From contig JBAVJZ010000099.1 in the NCBI GenBank assembly GCA_049688015.1, forward strand, positions 1 through 20,591: 20,591 nt of DNA, given 5' to 3'. The position numbers were made by a program, and so were the translations under genes. Below the pieces are notes generated by a model. It did no database searches. It saw only the letters and a list, made by a program, of their open reading frames with translations, and was not told the origin of the DNA. This DNA is from CSP1-8 sp049688015 (GTDB lineage: Bacteria; Desulfobacterota; Deferrimicrobia; Deferrimicrobiales; Deferrimicrobiaceae). Shown here in pieces: positions 1 to 9,076 of the stretch; position 1 is the stretch's first letter, and each line of letters begins with the position of its first letter.

Positions 1-380
1 GCGTCGTCCATTTGGTCCGAGTCATAGAAGATCTTGCCGACCCCCAGACCGAGCTGGGCGAAGAGATCGTCCGTGGGGACGTAGCCGACAAACCGGTGAT
101 GCTCCTTCCCCCCGGAATCGTGCACGAGAAAGGTCGGGGTCCACTTGATCCCGTACTTCTCCATCAGCGGGGTGGGCTTCTCCCAGGAGCATTCGCTCCT
201 TACGGGGAGGAAACGTTCCTCGATGAACCGTTGCACCTTCTCGTCGGAATACGGACCCGTATTCATCTGGGCGCAGCCGATTCACTCCTTGAACCAGAAA
301 TCCTGGAAAACCGGTTTGCCGGTCCGTTTCGCTTTTTCCAACGCCACTTCGAATTCCCTCTCCCACCGGATCCCGGCCAT
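1..380 (-). CDS. Selenocysteine-containing thioredoxin-like protein (UxxC), 3' end beyond window
   Basis: Reading from ATG at 380 behind a strong Shine-Dalgarno (GAGGAGGG, 385-392), the frame runs 32 codons to TGA (284-282), then stays open for 93 more codons to the window edge. Reading TGA as selenocysteine gives KPVFQDFWFKE-U33-IGC36, which places U at the first redox position of a thioredoxin CxxC motif. The typical cis-proline segment WTPTFLV (Pro82) follows in the same frame, so the fold lies on both sides of the TGA. A SECIS-like hairpin sits 17 nt after the TGA. There is no signal peptide, so a cytoplasmic thiol/disulfide or peroxide-related reductase is likely; the substrate is unknown. 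An additional Cys64 is present. It lies 104 bp after the mutase gene, possibly in the same transcript. UGA is a normal stop in neighbouring genes, so recoding must depend on context. The alternative is a 32-codon truncated pseudogene, which is less likely. Confidence 0.85.
247..264 (-). promoter_or_regulatory. SECIS-like hairpin for selenocysteine insertion
   Basis: On the minus strand GAATACG and CGTATTC form a perfect 7-bp stem closed by the 4-nt loop GGTC. The stem begins 17 nt and the loop 24 nt after the in-frame TGA at 284-282. Bacterial SECIS elements lie within the coding region just downstream of the UGA and present conserved G and U residues in the apical loop to SelB; the E. coli fdhF element also shows GGUC in its loop. 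Position, stem and loop all fit. Whether it binds SelB is inferred. Confidence 0.75.
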
Positions 381-484
381 CTTACCCTCCTCGCACCGGA
401 TGTTGACTGCGGGTATCAACCGTTGGTCGGTCGATCGAATCCCCGGCTCCCTTGGCGTGCCCCCCTTCGAACCGGGAAGGAGAA

Positions 485-2176
485 TCAGACCGTAATTTTC
501 CCCCGGTACGTGCCGAAAACCTCTCGCAGCACGTCCGAGATCTCCCCGAGCGTGGCGTAGGCCGCAACAGCCTCCAGAATGAAAGGCATGATGTTTTCCT
601 TGCCGCGGCAGGCCCTCTCCAGTCCGGAGAGCCTTTCCCGGACAACGCGGCCATCCCGCTTTCTGCGCAGGTCCGCGAGACGCTTCCGTTGTCCCTTTTC
701 AATCTTCGGGTCGACCGTGAGCAGATTCTCCGGCTTCGGTTCCCGAATCGTGAACTCGTTCATCCCGACGATGACCCGGTCCTTCCGCTCGATCTCCTGC
801 TGGTACCGGAAAGCGGCATCCTGGATCTCCTTCTGGACGTACCCGCGATCGATCGCATTGACCATTCCGCCCATGCGGTCGATCTTCCCTATGTACTCCT
901 CCGCCTGCCGCTCGAGACTCGAAGTCATCGCCTCCATGCAGTAGGAGCCGCCAAGCGGGTCTACCGAATCCCCGACACCGCTTTCGTGGGCCAGGATCTG
1001 CTGCGTGCGGAGGGCGATGCGTACGGAATCCTCGGTCGGAAGCGAGAGCGCCTCGTCCCGGGAGTTGGTGTGCAGGGACTGCGTCCCGCCGAGGACGGCC
1101 GCGAGCGCTTGGACCGTCACCCGGACGACATTGTTGTCCGGCTGCTGGGCCGTGAGCGACGACCCGGCGGTCTGCGTGTGGAACCGGAGCATCCACGACC
1201 TCGGGTCCTTCGCGCGGAACCGGTGCCGCATGATCTTCGCCCAGAGGCGACGGGCCGCCCGGAACTTGGCCACCTCCTCGAGGAAGTTGTTGTGCGCGTT
1301 GAAGAAGAAGGCCAGGCGCGCGGCGAACGAGTCCACCGTCATCCCTGCATCGATCGCGGCCTGCACGTAGGCGATCCCGTTGGCCAGCGTGAACGCGATC
1401 TCCTGCGCCGCCGTGGAGCCCGCCTCCCGGATGTGGTACCCCGAAATGCTGATCGTGTTCCACTTCGGCACGTGGTCCTTGCAGAAGGCGAATATGTCCG
1501 TGATGACCCGCATGGACGGCACCGGCGGGTAGATGTAGGTCCCCCTCGCGATATATTCCTTGAGGATGTCGTTCTGGATCGTGCCGTTAAGCGATTCCGG
1601 GGATACCCCCTGCTTCTGCCCCACAGCGATGTACATGGCGAGCAGGATCGACGCCGTGGAGTTAATCGTCATCGAGGTCGACACCTTCCGGAGTGGGATC
1701 TGGTCGAACAGGACTTCCATGTCTTCGAGCGAGTCGATCGCCACGCCAACTTTCCCCACCTCGCCCGCCGCGACCGGATCGTCCGAGTCGTACCCCATCT
1801 GGGTGGGGAGATCGAACGCCACCGAGAGCCCTGTCTGCCCCTGGTCGAGCAGGTAGCGGTATCGCCGGTTCGACTCCCGGGCGTCGCCGAAGCCCGCGTA
1901 CTGCCGCATCGTCCAGAGACGCCCCCGGTACATCGTAGGCTGCACGCCACGGGTAAAGGGGTACTCGCCCGGGAACCCCGCGTCCCGAAGGTAGTCGATT
2001 CCCTCGAGGTCCTGCGGCGTGTAGAGGAGTTCGACCGGCTCCCCGGAGGTGGTTACGAACCGCTTCCGCCGCTCGGGCGCCTTCGCCGTCGCCGGAGCAA
2101 GGACATGCCTCTCCCATCGCTCCCTGGCCGCCTTGACGCGGGACTTTCCCGCTGCCTTTCCCTTTCGTGCCGGCAT
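485..2176 (-). CDS. mcmA: Methylmalonyl-CoA mutase, catalytic (large) subunit without B12 domain
   Basis: This 563-residue protein is the TIM-barrel catalytic part of the adenosylcobalamin-dependent mutase that interconverts (R)-methylmalonyl-CoA and succinyl-CoA. Visible family blocks include PTMYRGRLWTMRQYAGF (about 80-96), GLSVAFDLPTQMGYDSDDP (116-134), GTIQNDILKEY (198-208), SISGYHIREAGS (243-254) and TQSLHTNSRDEA. Tyr83 and Arg223 match the residues that contact the methylmalonyl carboxylate (Tyr89 and Arg207 of the Propionibacterium enzyme), and His248 matches His244. This favours methylmalonyl-CoA over isobutyryl-CoA mutase. The chain ends before any DxHxxG cobalamin domain, so a separate small subunit is needed, as in archaeal-type and many anaerobe enzymes; none lies in this window. 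The N-terminal 20 residues are Lys/Arg/Ala-rich. The start follows GGGGGA, 9 bp after the carrier protein stop. Confidence 0.93.
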   Translation of the reverse strand: MPARKGKAAGKSRVKAARERWERHVLAPATAKAPERRKRFVTTSGEPVELLYTPQDLEGIDYLRDAGFPGEYPFTRGVQPTMYRGRLWTMRQYAGFGDARESNRRYRYLLDQGQTGLSVAFDLPTQMGYDSDDPVAAGEVGKVGVAIDSLEDMEVLFDQIPLRKVSTSMTINSTASILLAMYIAVGQKQGVSPESLNGTIQNDILKEYIARGTYIYPPVPSMRVITDIFAFCKDHVPKWNTISISGYHIREAGSTAAQEIAFTLANGIAYVQAAIDAGMTVDSFAARLAFFFNAHNNFLEEVAKFRAARRLWAKIMRHRFRAKDPRSWMLRFHTQTAGSSLTAQQPDNNVVRVTVQALAAVLGGTQSLHTNSRDEALSLPTEDSVRIALRTQQILAHESGVGDSVDPLGGSYCMEAMTSSLERQAEEYIGKIDRMGGMVNAIDRGYVQKEIQDAAFRYQQEIERKDRVIVGMNEFTIREPKPENLLTVDPKIEKGQRKRLADLRRKRDGRVVRERLSGLERACRGKENIMPFILEAVAAYATLGEISDVLREVFGTYRGKITV

Positions 2177-2185
2177 TCCGTCCCC

Positions 2186-2686
2186 CTATTCCACCAGAAG
2201 GAGCTTCGCCCCCGACTCGACGACCTCGCCTTCCTTCACGAAGATCTCCTTGACCTTTCCCGTGACGGCGGACTTCAGCTCGTTCTCCATCTTCATCGCC
2301 TCGACGACGATCACGCCCTGGTCGCTCTGCACCTCCTCTCCCTCGGCGACCAGCAGCTTCACCACCTTCCCCGGCATCGGCGAGGTGACCAGCGCCTTCC
2401 CTGCCGCGCCCTTCCCCCCTGCCCGGATGAGCGCCTTGCGCTGCTCGTTCATCAGGGAGAACTTGTAGCAGTCCCCGTCGATCAGCACTTCGTACTCCTC
2501 GTCCCTTCCCTGGACGTCCACCTCGAAGGAGTCCATTCCGTACAGGACGGACCAGACGCTGTCCTGCACCTGGTGCGCGTCGACCAGATGTTCCTTCCCT
2601 TCGCCCGTCACCAGGTAGCGGGCGGCTCCGACCTCCTCCACCGTAACCTTGATCTCCCTGCCCCCGATCGTGGCGATATAATTCAT
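2186..2686 (-). CDS. Biotin carboxyl carrier protein of an acyl-CoA carboxylase
   Basis: This 166-residue protein carries the biotin that moves carboxylate between the biotin carboxylase and carboxyltransferase subunits encoded just upstream. The C-terminal 70 or so residues are a biotinyl/lipoyl domain, with TSPMPGKVVK (101-110) and the biotinylation motif EAMKMENE, Lys132 being the acceptor. The N-terminal 90 residues (MNYIATIGGREIKVTVEE and following) are a predicted beta-rich region as found in carriers of propionyl-/methylmalonyl-CoA-type carboxylases and decarboxylases, and probably dock it to its partners. It lies 9 bp after the biotin carboxylase gene and 9 bp before the mutase gene, so it should be co-translated with both. 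The family is certain; the acyl-CoA preference is inferred from context. Confidence 0.9.
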   Translation of the reverse strand: MNYIATIGGREIKVTVEEVGAARYLVTGEGKEHLVDAHQVQDSVWSVLYGMDSFEVDVQGRDEEYEVLIDGDCYKFSLMNEQRKALIRAGGKGAAGKALVTSPMPGKVVKLLVAEGEEVQSDQGVIVVEAMKMENELKSAVTGKVKEIFVKEGEVVESGAKLLLVE

Positions 2687-2695
2687 GTTCGGCTC

Positions 2696-4207
2696 CTACC
2701 GGAATTTGGGGATTCCGGGTCGGCTGGCGTATTTCCACAACGATACCGGTTCTCCCGCCTCGACGGGCCGCCGGGCGACCGCCTGCTTCCTCTCGTCCAC
2801 GAAGAGCTGAATGGCAGCGGCGATCACGGCGACATGGAAGTGGGGGAGCTCACGCTCCCTCTCCTCCTGGAAAAACACCTTGTCGATGAAGTTGGTGTCG
2901 AAGGTCCCCTCGAGAAAGTGCTGGTTGTTCATCACGCGGATGTGGAACGGAATCGTTGTCTTGACTCCCGTCACGATGTATTCGCCGAGCGCCCGCTTCA
3001 TCCGGACGACCGCTTCCTGCCGGTCCTTTCCCCAGACGACCAGCTTGGAAATGATCGGATCGTAGTAGATGGGGATCTCGAACCCCTCGAAGACCCCCGA
3101 GTCGTCCCGGACCCCGGGACCGCCCGGCGTCCGCAGCGAAGTGATGAGGCCGGGGCACGGCATGAAGTTCCTGTCGGGATCCTCCGCATAGACACGGCAC
3201 TCGATCGCGTGGCCGGACTGCTTCACGTCCTCCTGGCGGAGGGAGAGTCGCTCGCCCGCGGCGATCCGGATCTGCTCCTTCACGATGTCGACTCCCGTAA
3301 CCATCTCCGTGACCGGGTGCTCGACCTGAAGCCGTGTATTCATTTCGAGGAAGTAGAAATTGATGTCTTTGTCCACGAGGAACTCGACCGTCCCGACACC
3401 CTCGTAGTTCGCCGCCCGCCCTGCGTCGATCGCGACCTTTCCCATCGCCGCGCGCACCTCGGGGGTAATGACCACCGACGGGGACTCCTCGATCACCTTC
3501 TGGTGCCGCCGCTGGATCGAGCACTCCCGCTCGCCCAGGTGAACGTAGTTTCCGTGCCGGTCGCCCAGGATCTGGATCTCGATGTGCCGGGGGTTCTCGA
3601 TGTACTTCTCGATGTAGACCGAGTCGTCGCTGAAGGCGGATTTCGCTTCCGACTTCGCCATCCGCAGCGAGGACTGCAGGTCCTCCTCCCTTCTCACCAG
3701 GCGCAGCCCCTTCCCGCCGCCGCCCGCGGTGGCCTTCAGCATGATCGGGAACCCGATGTCCCCTGCCACCCGGAACACCTCCTCCTCGGTGGCGATCGGC
3801 TCCACTGTGCCGGGGACCACCGGGACACCCGCTGCACGCACGGTTTTCCGGGCCAGGGTCTTCGATCCCATCGTACGCATCGCGTGGGCCGAGGGGCCGA
3901 TCAGCTTGATCCCCTCCTTCTCGCAGCGCTCGGCGAAAACCGGGTTCTCGGCAAGGAACCCGTAGCCGGGGTGGACCGCCTCGGCGCCGCTCCGTTTCGC
4001 CACATCGATGATCTTGTCGATGACGAGGTACGATTCGCCGGCGGGGGGAGGACCGATCAGGTATGCCTCGTCCGCGTACCGGACGTGCAGCGCGTGCCGG
4101 TCGACCTCGGAATAGACGCCCACCGTCCGGATCCCCATCTCCTGGCAGGCCCGCTCCACGCGGACGGCGATCTCTCCCCGGTTGGCAATCAGGATTTTCC
4201 GGAACAA
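2696..4207 (-). CDS. accC: Biotin carboxylase subunit of propionyl-/acyl-CoA carboxylase (TTG start)
   Basis: This 503-residue ATP-grasp enzyme carboxylates biotin using ATP and bicarbonate. The N-terminal domain begins FRKILIANRGEIAVRV; the ATP lid glycine loop KATAGGGGKGLRL is at about 158-170, ERECSIQRRHQKVIEE at about 227-241, and the metal and bicarbonate site EMNTRLQVEHPVTEMVTG at about 288-305. About 50 residues extend beyond the usual 450-residue core and end SLWKYASRPGIPKFR; the role of this tail is unclear. The start is TTG at 4207-4205, placed by AGGAGGT immediately upstream and by the conserved FRKILIANRGEIA opening. It lies 12 bp after the carboxyltransferase gene. AccC (acetyl-CoA) and PccA (propionyl-CoA) types cannot be separated on sequence alone; adjacency to mutase favours propionyl-CoA. 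Confidence 0.93.
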   Translation of the reverse strand: MFRKILIANRGEIAVRVERACQEMGIRTVGVYSEVDRHALHVRYADEAYLIGPPPAGESYLVIDKIIDVAKRSGAEAVHPGYGFLAENPVFAERCEKEGIKLIGPSAHAMRTMGSKTLARKTVRAAGVPVVPGTVEPIATEEEVFRVAGDIGFPIMLKATAGGGGKGLRLVRREEDLQSSLRMAKSEAKSAFSDDSVYIEKYIENPRHIEIQILGDRHGNYVHLGERECSIQRRHQKVIEESPSVVITPEVRAAMGKVAIDAGRAANYEGVGTVEFLVDKDINFYFLEMNTRLQVEHPVTEMVTGVDIVKEQIRIAAGERLSLRQEDVKQSGHAIECRVYAEDPDRNFMPCPGLITSLRTPGGPGVRDDSGVFEGFEIPIYYDPIISKLVVWGKDRQEAVVRMKRALGEYIVTGVKTTIPFHIRVMNNQHFLEGTFDTNFIDKVFFQEERERELPHFHVAVIAAAIQLFVDERKQAVARRPVEAGEPVSLWKYASRPGIPKFR

Positions 4208-4219
4208 GGCCGACCTCCT

Positions 4220-5764
<1,545 letters not shown>

Positions 5765-5808
5765 GCCTTCTCCCCTCCTCAAGACAATGTGCGAAGCGGT
5801 AATGGTGT

Positions 5809-5838
5809 TTCATATCATCCCGCTCGACGGGATGTCAA
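5809..5838 (-). promoter_or_regulatory. Candidate promoter of the pcc-mcm operon with palindrome in the spacer
   Basis: On the minus strand a perfect -35 TTGACA (5838-5833) is followed after 18 nt by TATGAA (5814-5809), 45 nt before the pccB start. The -35 overlaps the stop codon of the upstream glcF-like gene. Nearly the whole spacer is an inverted repeat: CATCCCG, 5 nt, CGGGATG (5816-5834). This could be an operator or an RNA hairpin. No T-run follows, so a simple intrinsic terminator is unlikely. Confidence 0.5.
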
Positions 5839-7103
5839 CGACCGGAAAATGCTTGAAAAACAAGCTCCGCAATGTGCACGACCCGAAGGGAAGGGTCGGC
5901 GCGGGCGGCCATGTCGCGCATCTGGAGGATGCAGCCGGAACAGGCGGTGGCGATCACGGTCGTACCCCCTTCCGCCGCGACGGAAACCTTGTTTTGTCCG
6001 ATCTTCGAGGAAGTCGGGTAATCGCGGATGTTGAACGTTCCCCCGTATCCGCAGCAAAGATCAGCGCCCTTCATTTCGGAAAAGGAGTCCCCTACCGCCG
6101 CGCGAAGCACCTCCCGTGCCTCCCCGCCCTTGCCGAGGGTCCCCGAGAGATGGCACGGATCGTGGTATCCGACCTGCCCGGTCCTCTCCCCTTCCGTGGG
6201 GTCGGGAAGACGGGAGGTCACGCCCGAGGCGAGGAGGAAGCCGGCGTAATCCTCGCACCGGTCCGCCACCCGTACGGCTTCCGCGTAGAGGGGATGCTCC
6301 TTGGTCAGCAAGGAGAGGATGTTTCGTCGGAACATGAGAAGGCAGGAACCGCACGGGAACACAATCCGCTCGGGCGAAGCGTCGGAGAGCCGCCTCACGT
6401 TTTCCTCGATTGACCGCAAAGCCGACGACCGATCCCCCGACACCAGTGCGGGGAGACCGCAGCACGCCTCGCCGCGGAAAACGGAAATCCCTTTCCCGGA
6501 GAGGAGGAGCGTCTCGTAGGCAGCTCGTCCCACCCCCGGGAAGACGTAGTCGAACACGCACCCGACGAAGAGGATCACTTCCCCGAGAACCGCCTCGCCA
6601 GGTTCCAGGGATTCCCGAAAACTTTTTCCCGGCAGCCCCGGGACAGTACGCCCCTCGAACCCGAACCTCTCCGGGAACCGGTAATGCAGCCCGCTCCCTG
6701 TGGGCACTTTGCGAAGGAGGAACTTCTGGGCGGCCGCCCCTGCCTTGCGCGCTACCCCCTTCGCGGCGGAAGACGGCATCATCTTCCCGAAGACCACCTG
6801 TTTCCATGCCGGGATGCCCAACTCCTCCGCCAGGGCAGCCCGCCCCTTCATGATGATCTCCTCTACCAGCACCTGGTTCGGGCAGCCCCGCTCGCACCTG
6901 CCGCACAGCAGACAATCGGACAGTGCCTCCTGTATCGCCTCCGCGTTCCCGTCGAGGCCGGAGGCGGCGGCTTCCACGAGGGTGATTTTCCCCCGGGCTA
7001 CCGAAATCTCGGATTTTCGCTCCGGATAGAGGGTACAGACCGTCCGGCAGGTACCGCATTTCGCGCAGGCGGCCGTGAGCGGCGCGAAATCTTCGCGTTT
7101 CAT
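5835..7103 (-). CDS. glcF: GlcF-like iron-sulfur subunit of a glycolate/D-lactate oxidase
   Basis: This 422-residue soluble Fe-S protein should take electrons from the flavoprotein encoded just upstream and pass them toward the quinone pool. Two [4Fe-4S] ferredoxin motifs lie at the N terminus (Cys13, 16, 19, 23 and Cys64, 67, 70, 74). Two cysteine-rich CCG domains follow, with ACCGLPAL in the first and HDPCHL, LCCGYGGTF and ACSGC in the second. Its ATG (7103) overlaps the flavoprotein's TGA as ATGA, implying coupled translation. No GlcE-type subunit is encoded nearby. Substrate is unproven: glycolate, D-lactate and other 2-hydroxyacids are all handled by this family. Confidence 0.88.
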   Translation of the reverse strand: MKREDFAPLTAACAKCGTCRTVCTLYPERKSEISVARGKITLVEAAASGLDGNAEAIQEALSDCLLCGRCERGCPNQVLVEEIIMKGRAALAEELGIPAWKQVVFGKMMPSSAAKGVARKAGAAAQKFLLRKVPTGSGLHYRFPERFGFEGRTVPGLPGKSFRESLEPGEAVLGEVILFVGCVFDYVFPGVGRAAYETLLLSGKGISVFRGEACCGLPALVSGDRSSALRSIEENVRRLSDASPERIVFPCGSCLLMFRRNILSLLTKEHPLYAEAVRVADRCEDYAGFLLASGVTSRLPDPTEGERTGQVGYHDPCHLSGTLGKGGEAREVLRAAVGDSFSEMKGADLCCGYGGTFNIRDYPTSSKIGQNKVSVAAEGGTTVIATACSGCILQMRDMAARADPSLRVVHIAELVFQAFSGR

Positions 7104-8491
7104 CGCTGCGCCATCCCCTCTTCCGCGAAGATCTTCCCCGGGTTCAGAATCCCGTTGGGGTCGAAGCAGCTTTTCAGCCGCTTCATCACGGAAACGCCCA
7201 GAGGGCCGACTTCGATTTCGAGGAAGGGAGACTTCGAGATCCCGATGCCGTGCTCCCCCGAGATCGTCCCGCCGAGCGCCACGGTCTTCCGGAACACCTC
7301 GACGACCGCCTCGTCCGCCTGCCGGCGTTCCTCCTCGTCCGTTCCGGATATCATGAGGTTCACATGGATGTTCCCGTCCCCCGCGTGCCCGAAGTTGACG
7401 ATCTTGAGGCGCCTACGGGAAGCCAGATCCGCGAGGAATTCCATCATATCCGGCAGGCGGCTGCGGGGGACGACGATGTCCTCGTTGATCTTCACCGGGT
7501 TGACCTTCCGCAGGGCCGGGGAGATCGACCTGCGAAGCGTCCACAGCCGTTCCCGCCCCTGCGCGTCCTCCGCACGGCCGACCTCGACCGCCCCGTACCG
7601 CCGGCAAATCTGCTCCACTCTCTCCGCTTCCAGGGACACGGACTCCTTCGACCCGTCCACTTCGACCAGAAGGGCGCAACCGGCCCCCTCCGGGACGGAA
7701 AGGCCGACATTCTCGCGGACGCAATCGATCGCCGTGCGGTCCATCAGTTCCAGCGCACAAGGGGTGATGCGCTCCCCGATAATCCCGGTCACCGCAGTCG
7801 ACCCGTCGTGGTTGCTGCGGAAGAACGCGAGAATCGTCGCGGCCGTTTCCGGGAACGGAATGAGCTTGAGGACCGCTTTCGTGACGATCCCCAGCGTCCC
7901 TTCGGAGCCGACGAGCAGCCTCGTGAGGTCGTATCCGACGACTCCCTTCACGGTGACGACACCCGTCCGGATCAACTCGCCTGTGCCAAGGACCGCCTCG
8001 AGCCCCAGAACGTAATCCCTTGTTACCCCGTACTTGACCGCGCACATCCCCCCCGAGCACTCGGCGATGTTTCCACCGATCGTGCAAAACTTGAGGGACG
8101 CGGGATCGGGGGGGTAGAACAGTCCCCGTTTTTCCGCTTCTTCCTTCAGGGTTTTCGTCACCACGCCCGGCTCCACCACCGCGATGAGATTCTCCGCGTC
8201 GACCGACAGGATGCGGTCCATCCGTTCCATCGACAGAACAACCCCCCCCTGCACGGGCACCGACCCCCCGGAAAACCCGGAGCCAGCACCCCGGGGAATT
8301 ACCGGGAACCGGTGTTCGTTTGCGAGGAGGATGATACGGCGGACTTCTTCCGCACTCACCGGAAAGGCGACCGCCTCCGGGAGAAACATCTTCCCCGTGG
8401 CGTCGTAGGAGTAGCAGATGCACTGTTCGCGCGATGTATCAAGCCGCTCCCCGAACACCTCACGGAGGGCGGAAATCGCCTGGCCGTTCAT
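7100..8491 (-). CDS. glcD: FAD-linked 2-hydroxyacid oxidase/dehydrogenase, GlcD family
   Basis: This 463-residue flavoprotein has the PCMH-type FAD-binding domain (VIPRGAGSGFSGGSVPVQGG at about 64-83, then GGNIAECSGGMCAVKYGVTRDY) and the C-terminal cap with FGHAGDGNIHVNLM (about 367-380) and SGEHGIGISKSPF. It is typical of subunits that oxidise glycolate or D-lactate to the 2-oxoacid. It overlaps the Fe-S partner gene by 4 bp. The start is uncertain: ATG at 8491 best fits homolog N termini, but an in-frame GTG at 8509 adds six residues and neither has a strong Shine-Dalgarno. A TACACT-like -10 lies just upstream of the ATG, so a nearly leaderless transcript is possible. Confidence 0.88.
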   Translation of the reverse strand: MNGQAISALREVFGERLDTSREQCICYSYDATGKMFLPEAVAFPVSAEEVRRIILLANEHRFPVIPRGAGSGFSGGSVPVQGGVVLSMERMDRILSVDAENLIAVVEPGVVTKTLKEEAEKRGLFYPPDPASLKFCTIGGNIAECSGGMCAVKYGVTRDYVLGLEAVLGTGELIRTGVVTVKGVVGYDLTRLLVGSEGTLGIVTKAVLKLIPFPETAATILAFFRSNHDGSTAVTGIIGERITPCALELMDRTAIDCVRENVGLSVPEGAGCALLVEVDGSKESVSLEAERVEQICRRYGAVEVGRAEDAQGRERLWTLRRSISPALRKVNPVKINEDIVVPRSRLPDMMEFLADLASRRRLKIVNFGHAGDGNIHVNLMISGTDEEERRQADEAVVEVFRKTVALGGTISGEHGIGISKSPFLEIEVGPLGVSVMKRLKSCFDPNGILNPGKIFAEEGMAQR

Positions 8492-8513
8492 CGGTCCAGT
8501 GTACCACACGGGC

Positions 8514-8525
8514 CGGGAGCTCCCG
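8514..8525. repeat. 12-bp perfect palindrome upstream of glcD
   Basis: CGGGAGCTCCCG reads identically on both strands and lies between the hemerythrin stop and the glcD start. It could fold as a small GC hairpin or serve as a protein-binding site. There is no T-run to support a terminator. Confidence 0.35.
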
Positions 8526-8537
8526 CCGGGGGCTGCT

Positions 8538-8942
8538 TTATCTGCGCTCTCTCAGGAACGTCCCGAGCGCCCTGTCCATTCGGCCTATGTGGTTTACGAG
8601 CCAATCGCCGAGCTTTTCCGCGAGACGGATCGTCAACTCGGGGGTCACTCCGTTGTTATCGAGTTCCTGTCGCATGTCGTAGAAATCACTGATGAAGGTC
8701 GTGTGCTCGATCTTGTGCTCGGGATAGCCTGTATAGCTGAACCGCTTCATGTACATCTCTTCCATCCGGAAGTGGTTCTCCACGTACTCCTCGAGAAAGG
8801 CGACCGCTTTCGTCACCTCGCCGAGCCCCTCGCCCCTTCCGACGCCCTCCAGGAGCGCGTTGGCCGTTGCAAACAATTCCTTGTGCTGGTCGTCGATGAC
8901 ACTCACTCCCACGGACAGGTCCTCTGTCCACTTGACCGCCAT
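8538..8942 (-). CDS. Bacteriohemerythrin
   Basis: This 134-residue single-domain protein is an O2-binding four-helix bundle with a non-heme di-iron site. All seven expected ligands are visible: His20 (DDQHKELF), His57 and Glu61 (HFRMEE), His76 and His80 (HKIEH), and His118 and Asp123 (HIGRMD). Length is normal for a stand-alone bacteriohemerythrin and there is no signal or membrane segment. A strong GGGAGGATT Shine-Dalgarno precedes the ATG. In anaerobes and microaerophiles such proteins are thought to scavenge, sense or deliver oxygen. Here it sits upstream of the glcD-glcF pair on the same strand and diverges from the membrane Fe-S oxidoreductase gene; a functional link to either is only inferred. 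Confidence 0.95.
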   Translation of the reverse strand: MAVKWTEDLSVGVSVIDDQHKELFATANALLEGVGRGEGLGEVTKAVAFLEEYVENHFRMEEMYMKRFSYTGYPEHKIEHTTFISDFYDMRQELDNNGVTPELTIRLAEKLGDWLVNHIGRMDRALGTFLRERR

Positions 8943-8972
8943 GCCCGAATCCTCCCTGCTGGAATGCTCTCC

Positions 8973-8978
8973 AGTATA
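8973..8978 (-). promoter_or_regulatory. Possible -10 element of the hemerythrin gene
   Basis: On the minus strand TATACT matches five of six positions of the sigma70 -10 consensus and lies 30 nt upstream of the hemerythrin ATG. No good -35 is visible at the right distance. A 5-bp inverted repeat (CTGGA at 8959-8963, TCCAG at 8970-8974) overlaps it. Confidence 0.35.
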
Positions 8979-9014
8979 GCGAGAAATGCGTTCCGCGGAG
9001 GAGGAAGATTTATC

Positions 9015-9044
9015 TTTACGGCTGCCGCGCCGTTCTGATAGAAC
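9015..9044 (+). promoter_or_regulatory. Candidate promoter of the membrane Fe-S oxidoreductase gene
   Basis: TTTACG (9015-9020) and TAGAAC (9039-9044) are separated by 18 nt and lie 32 nt before the likely TTG start at 9077. Each element matches four of six consensus positions. The match is modest, but this is the only spacer available for the gene, which diverges from hemerythrin. Confidence 0.4.
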
Positions 9045-9076
9045 TATCCGCCGAACCCTTGACCAGGAGCCTCCTC

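Noticed and set aside
282..284. The TGA as an ordinary stop making a truncated pseudogene.
   Set aside because: The frame stays open and thioredoxin-like for 93 further codons with no frameshift, the TGA falls exactly at the catalytic cysteine position, and a SECIS-like hairpin follows.
402..420. An inverted repeat GTTGA/TCAAC between mcmA and the Sec gene as a promoter or operator.
   Set aside because: The stem is only 5 bp with a 9-nt loop, and no convincing -35/-10 pair accompanies it.
6684..8015. A 443-codon plus-strand frame opposite glcF/glcD.
   Set aside because: It is antisense to two well-supported proteins, Ser/Arg/Thr-rich and without domain resemblance.
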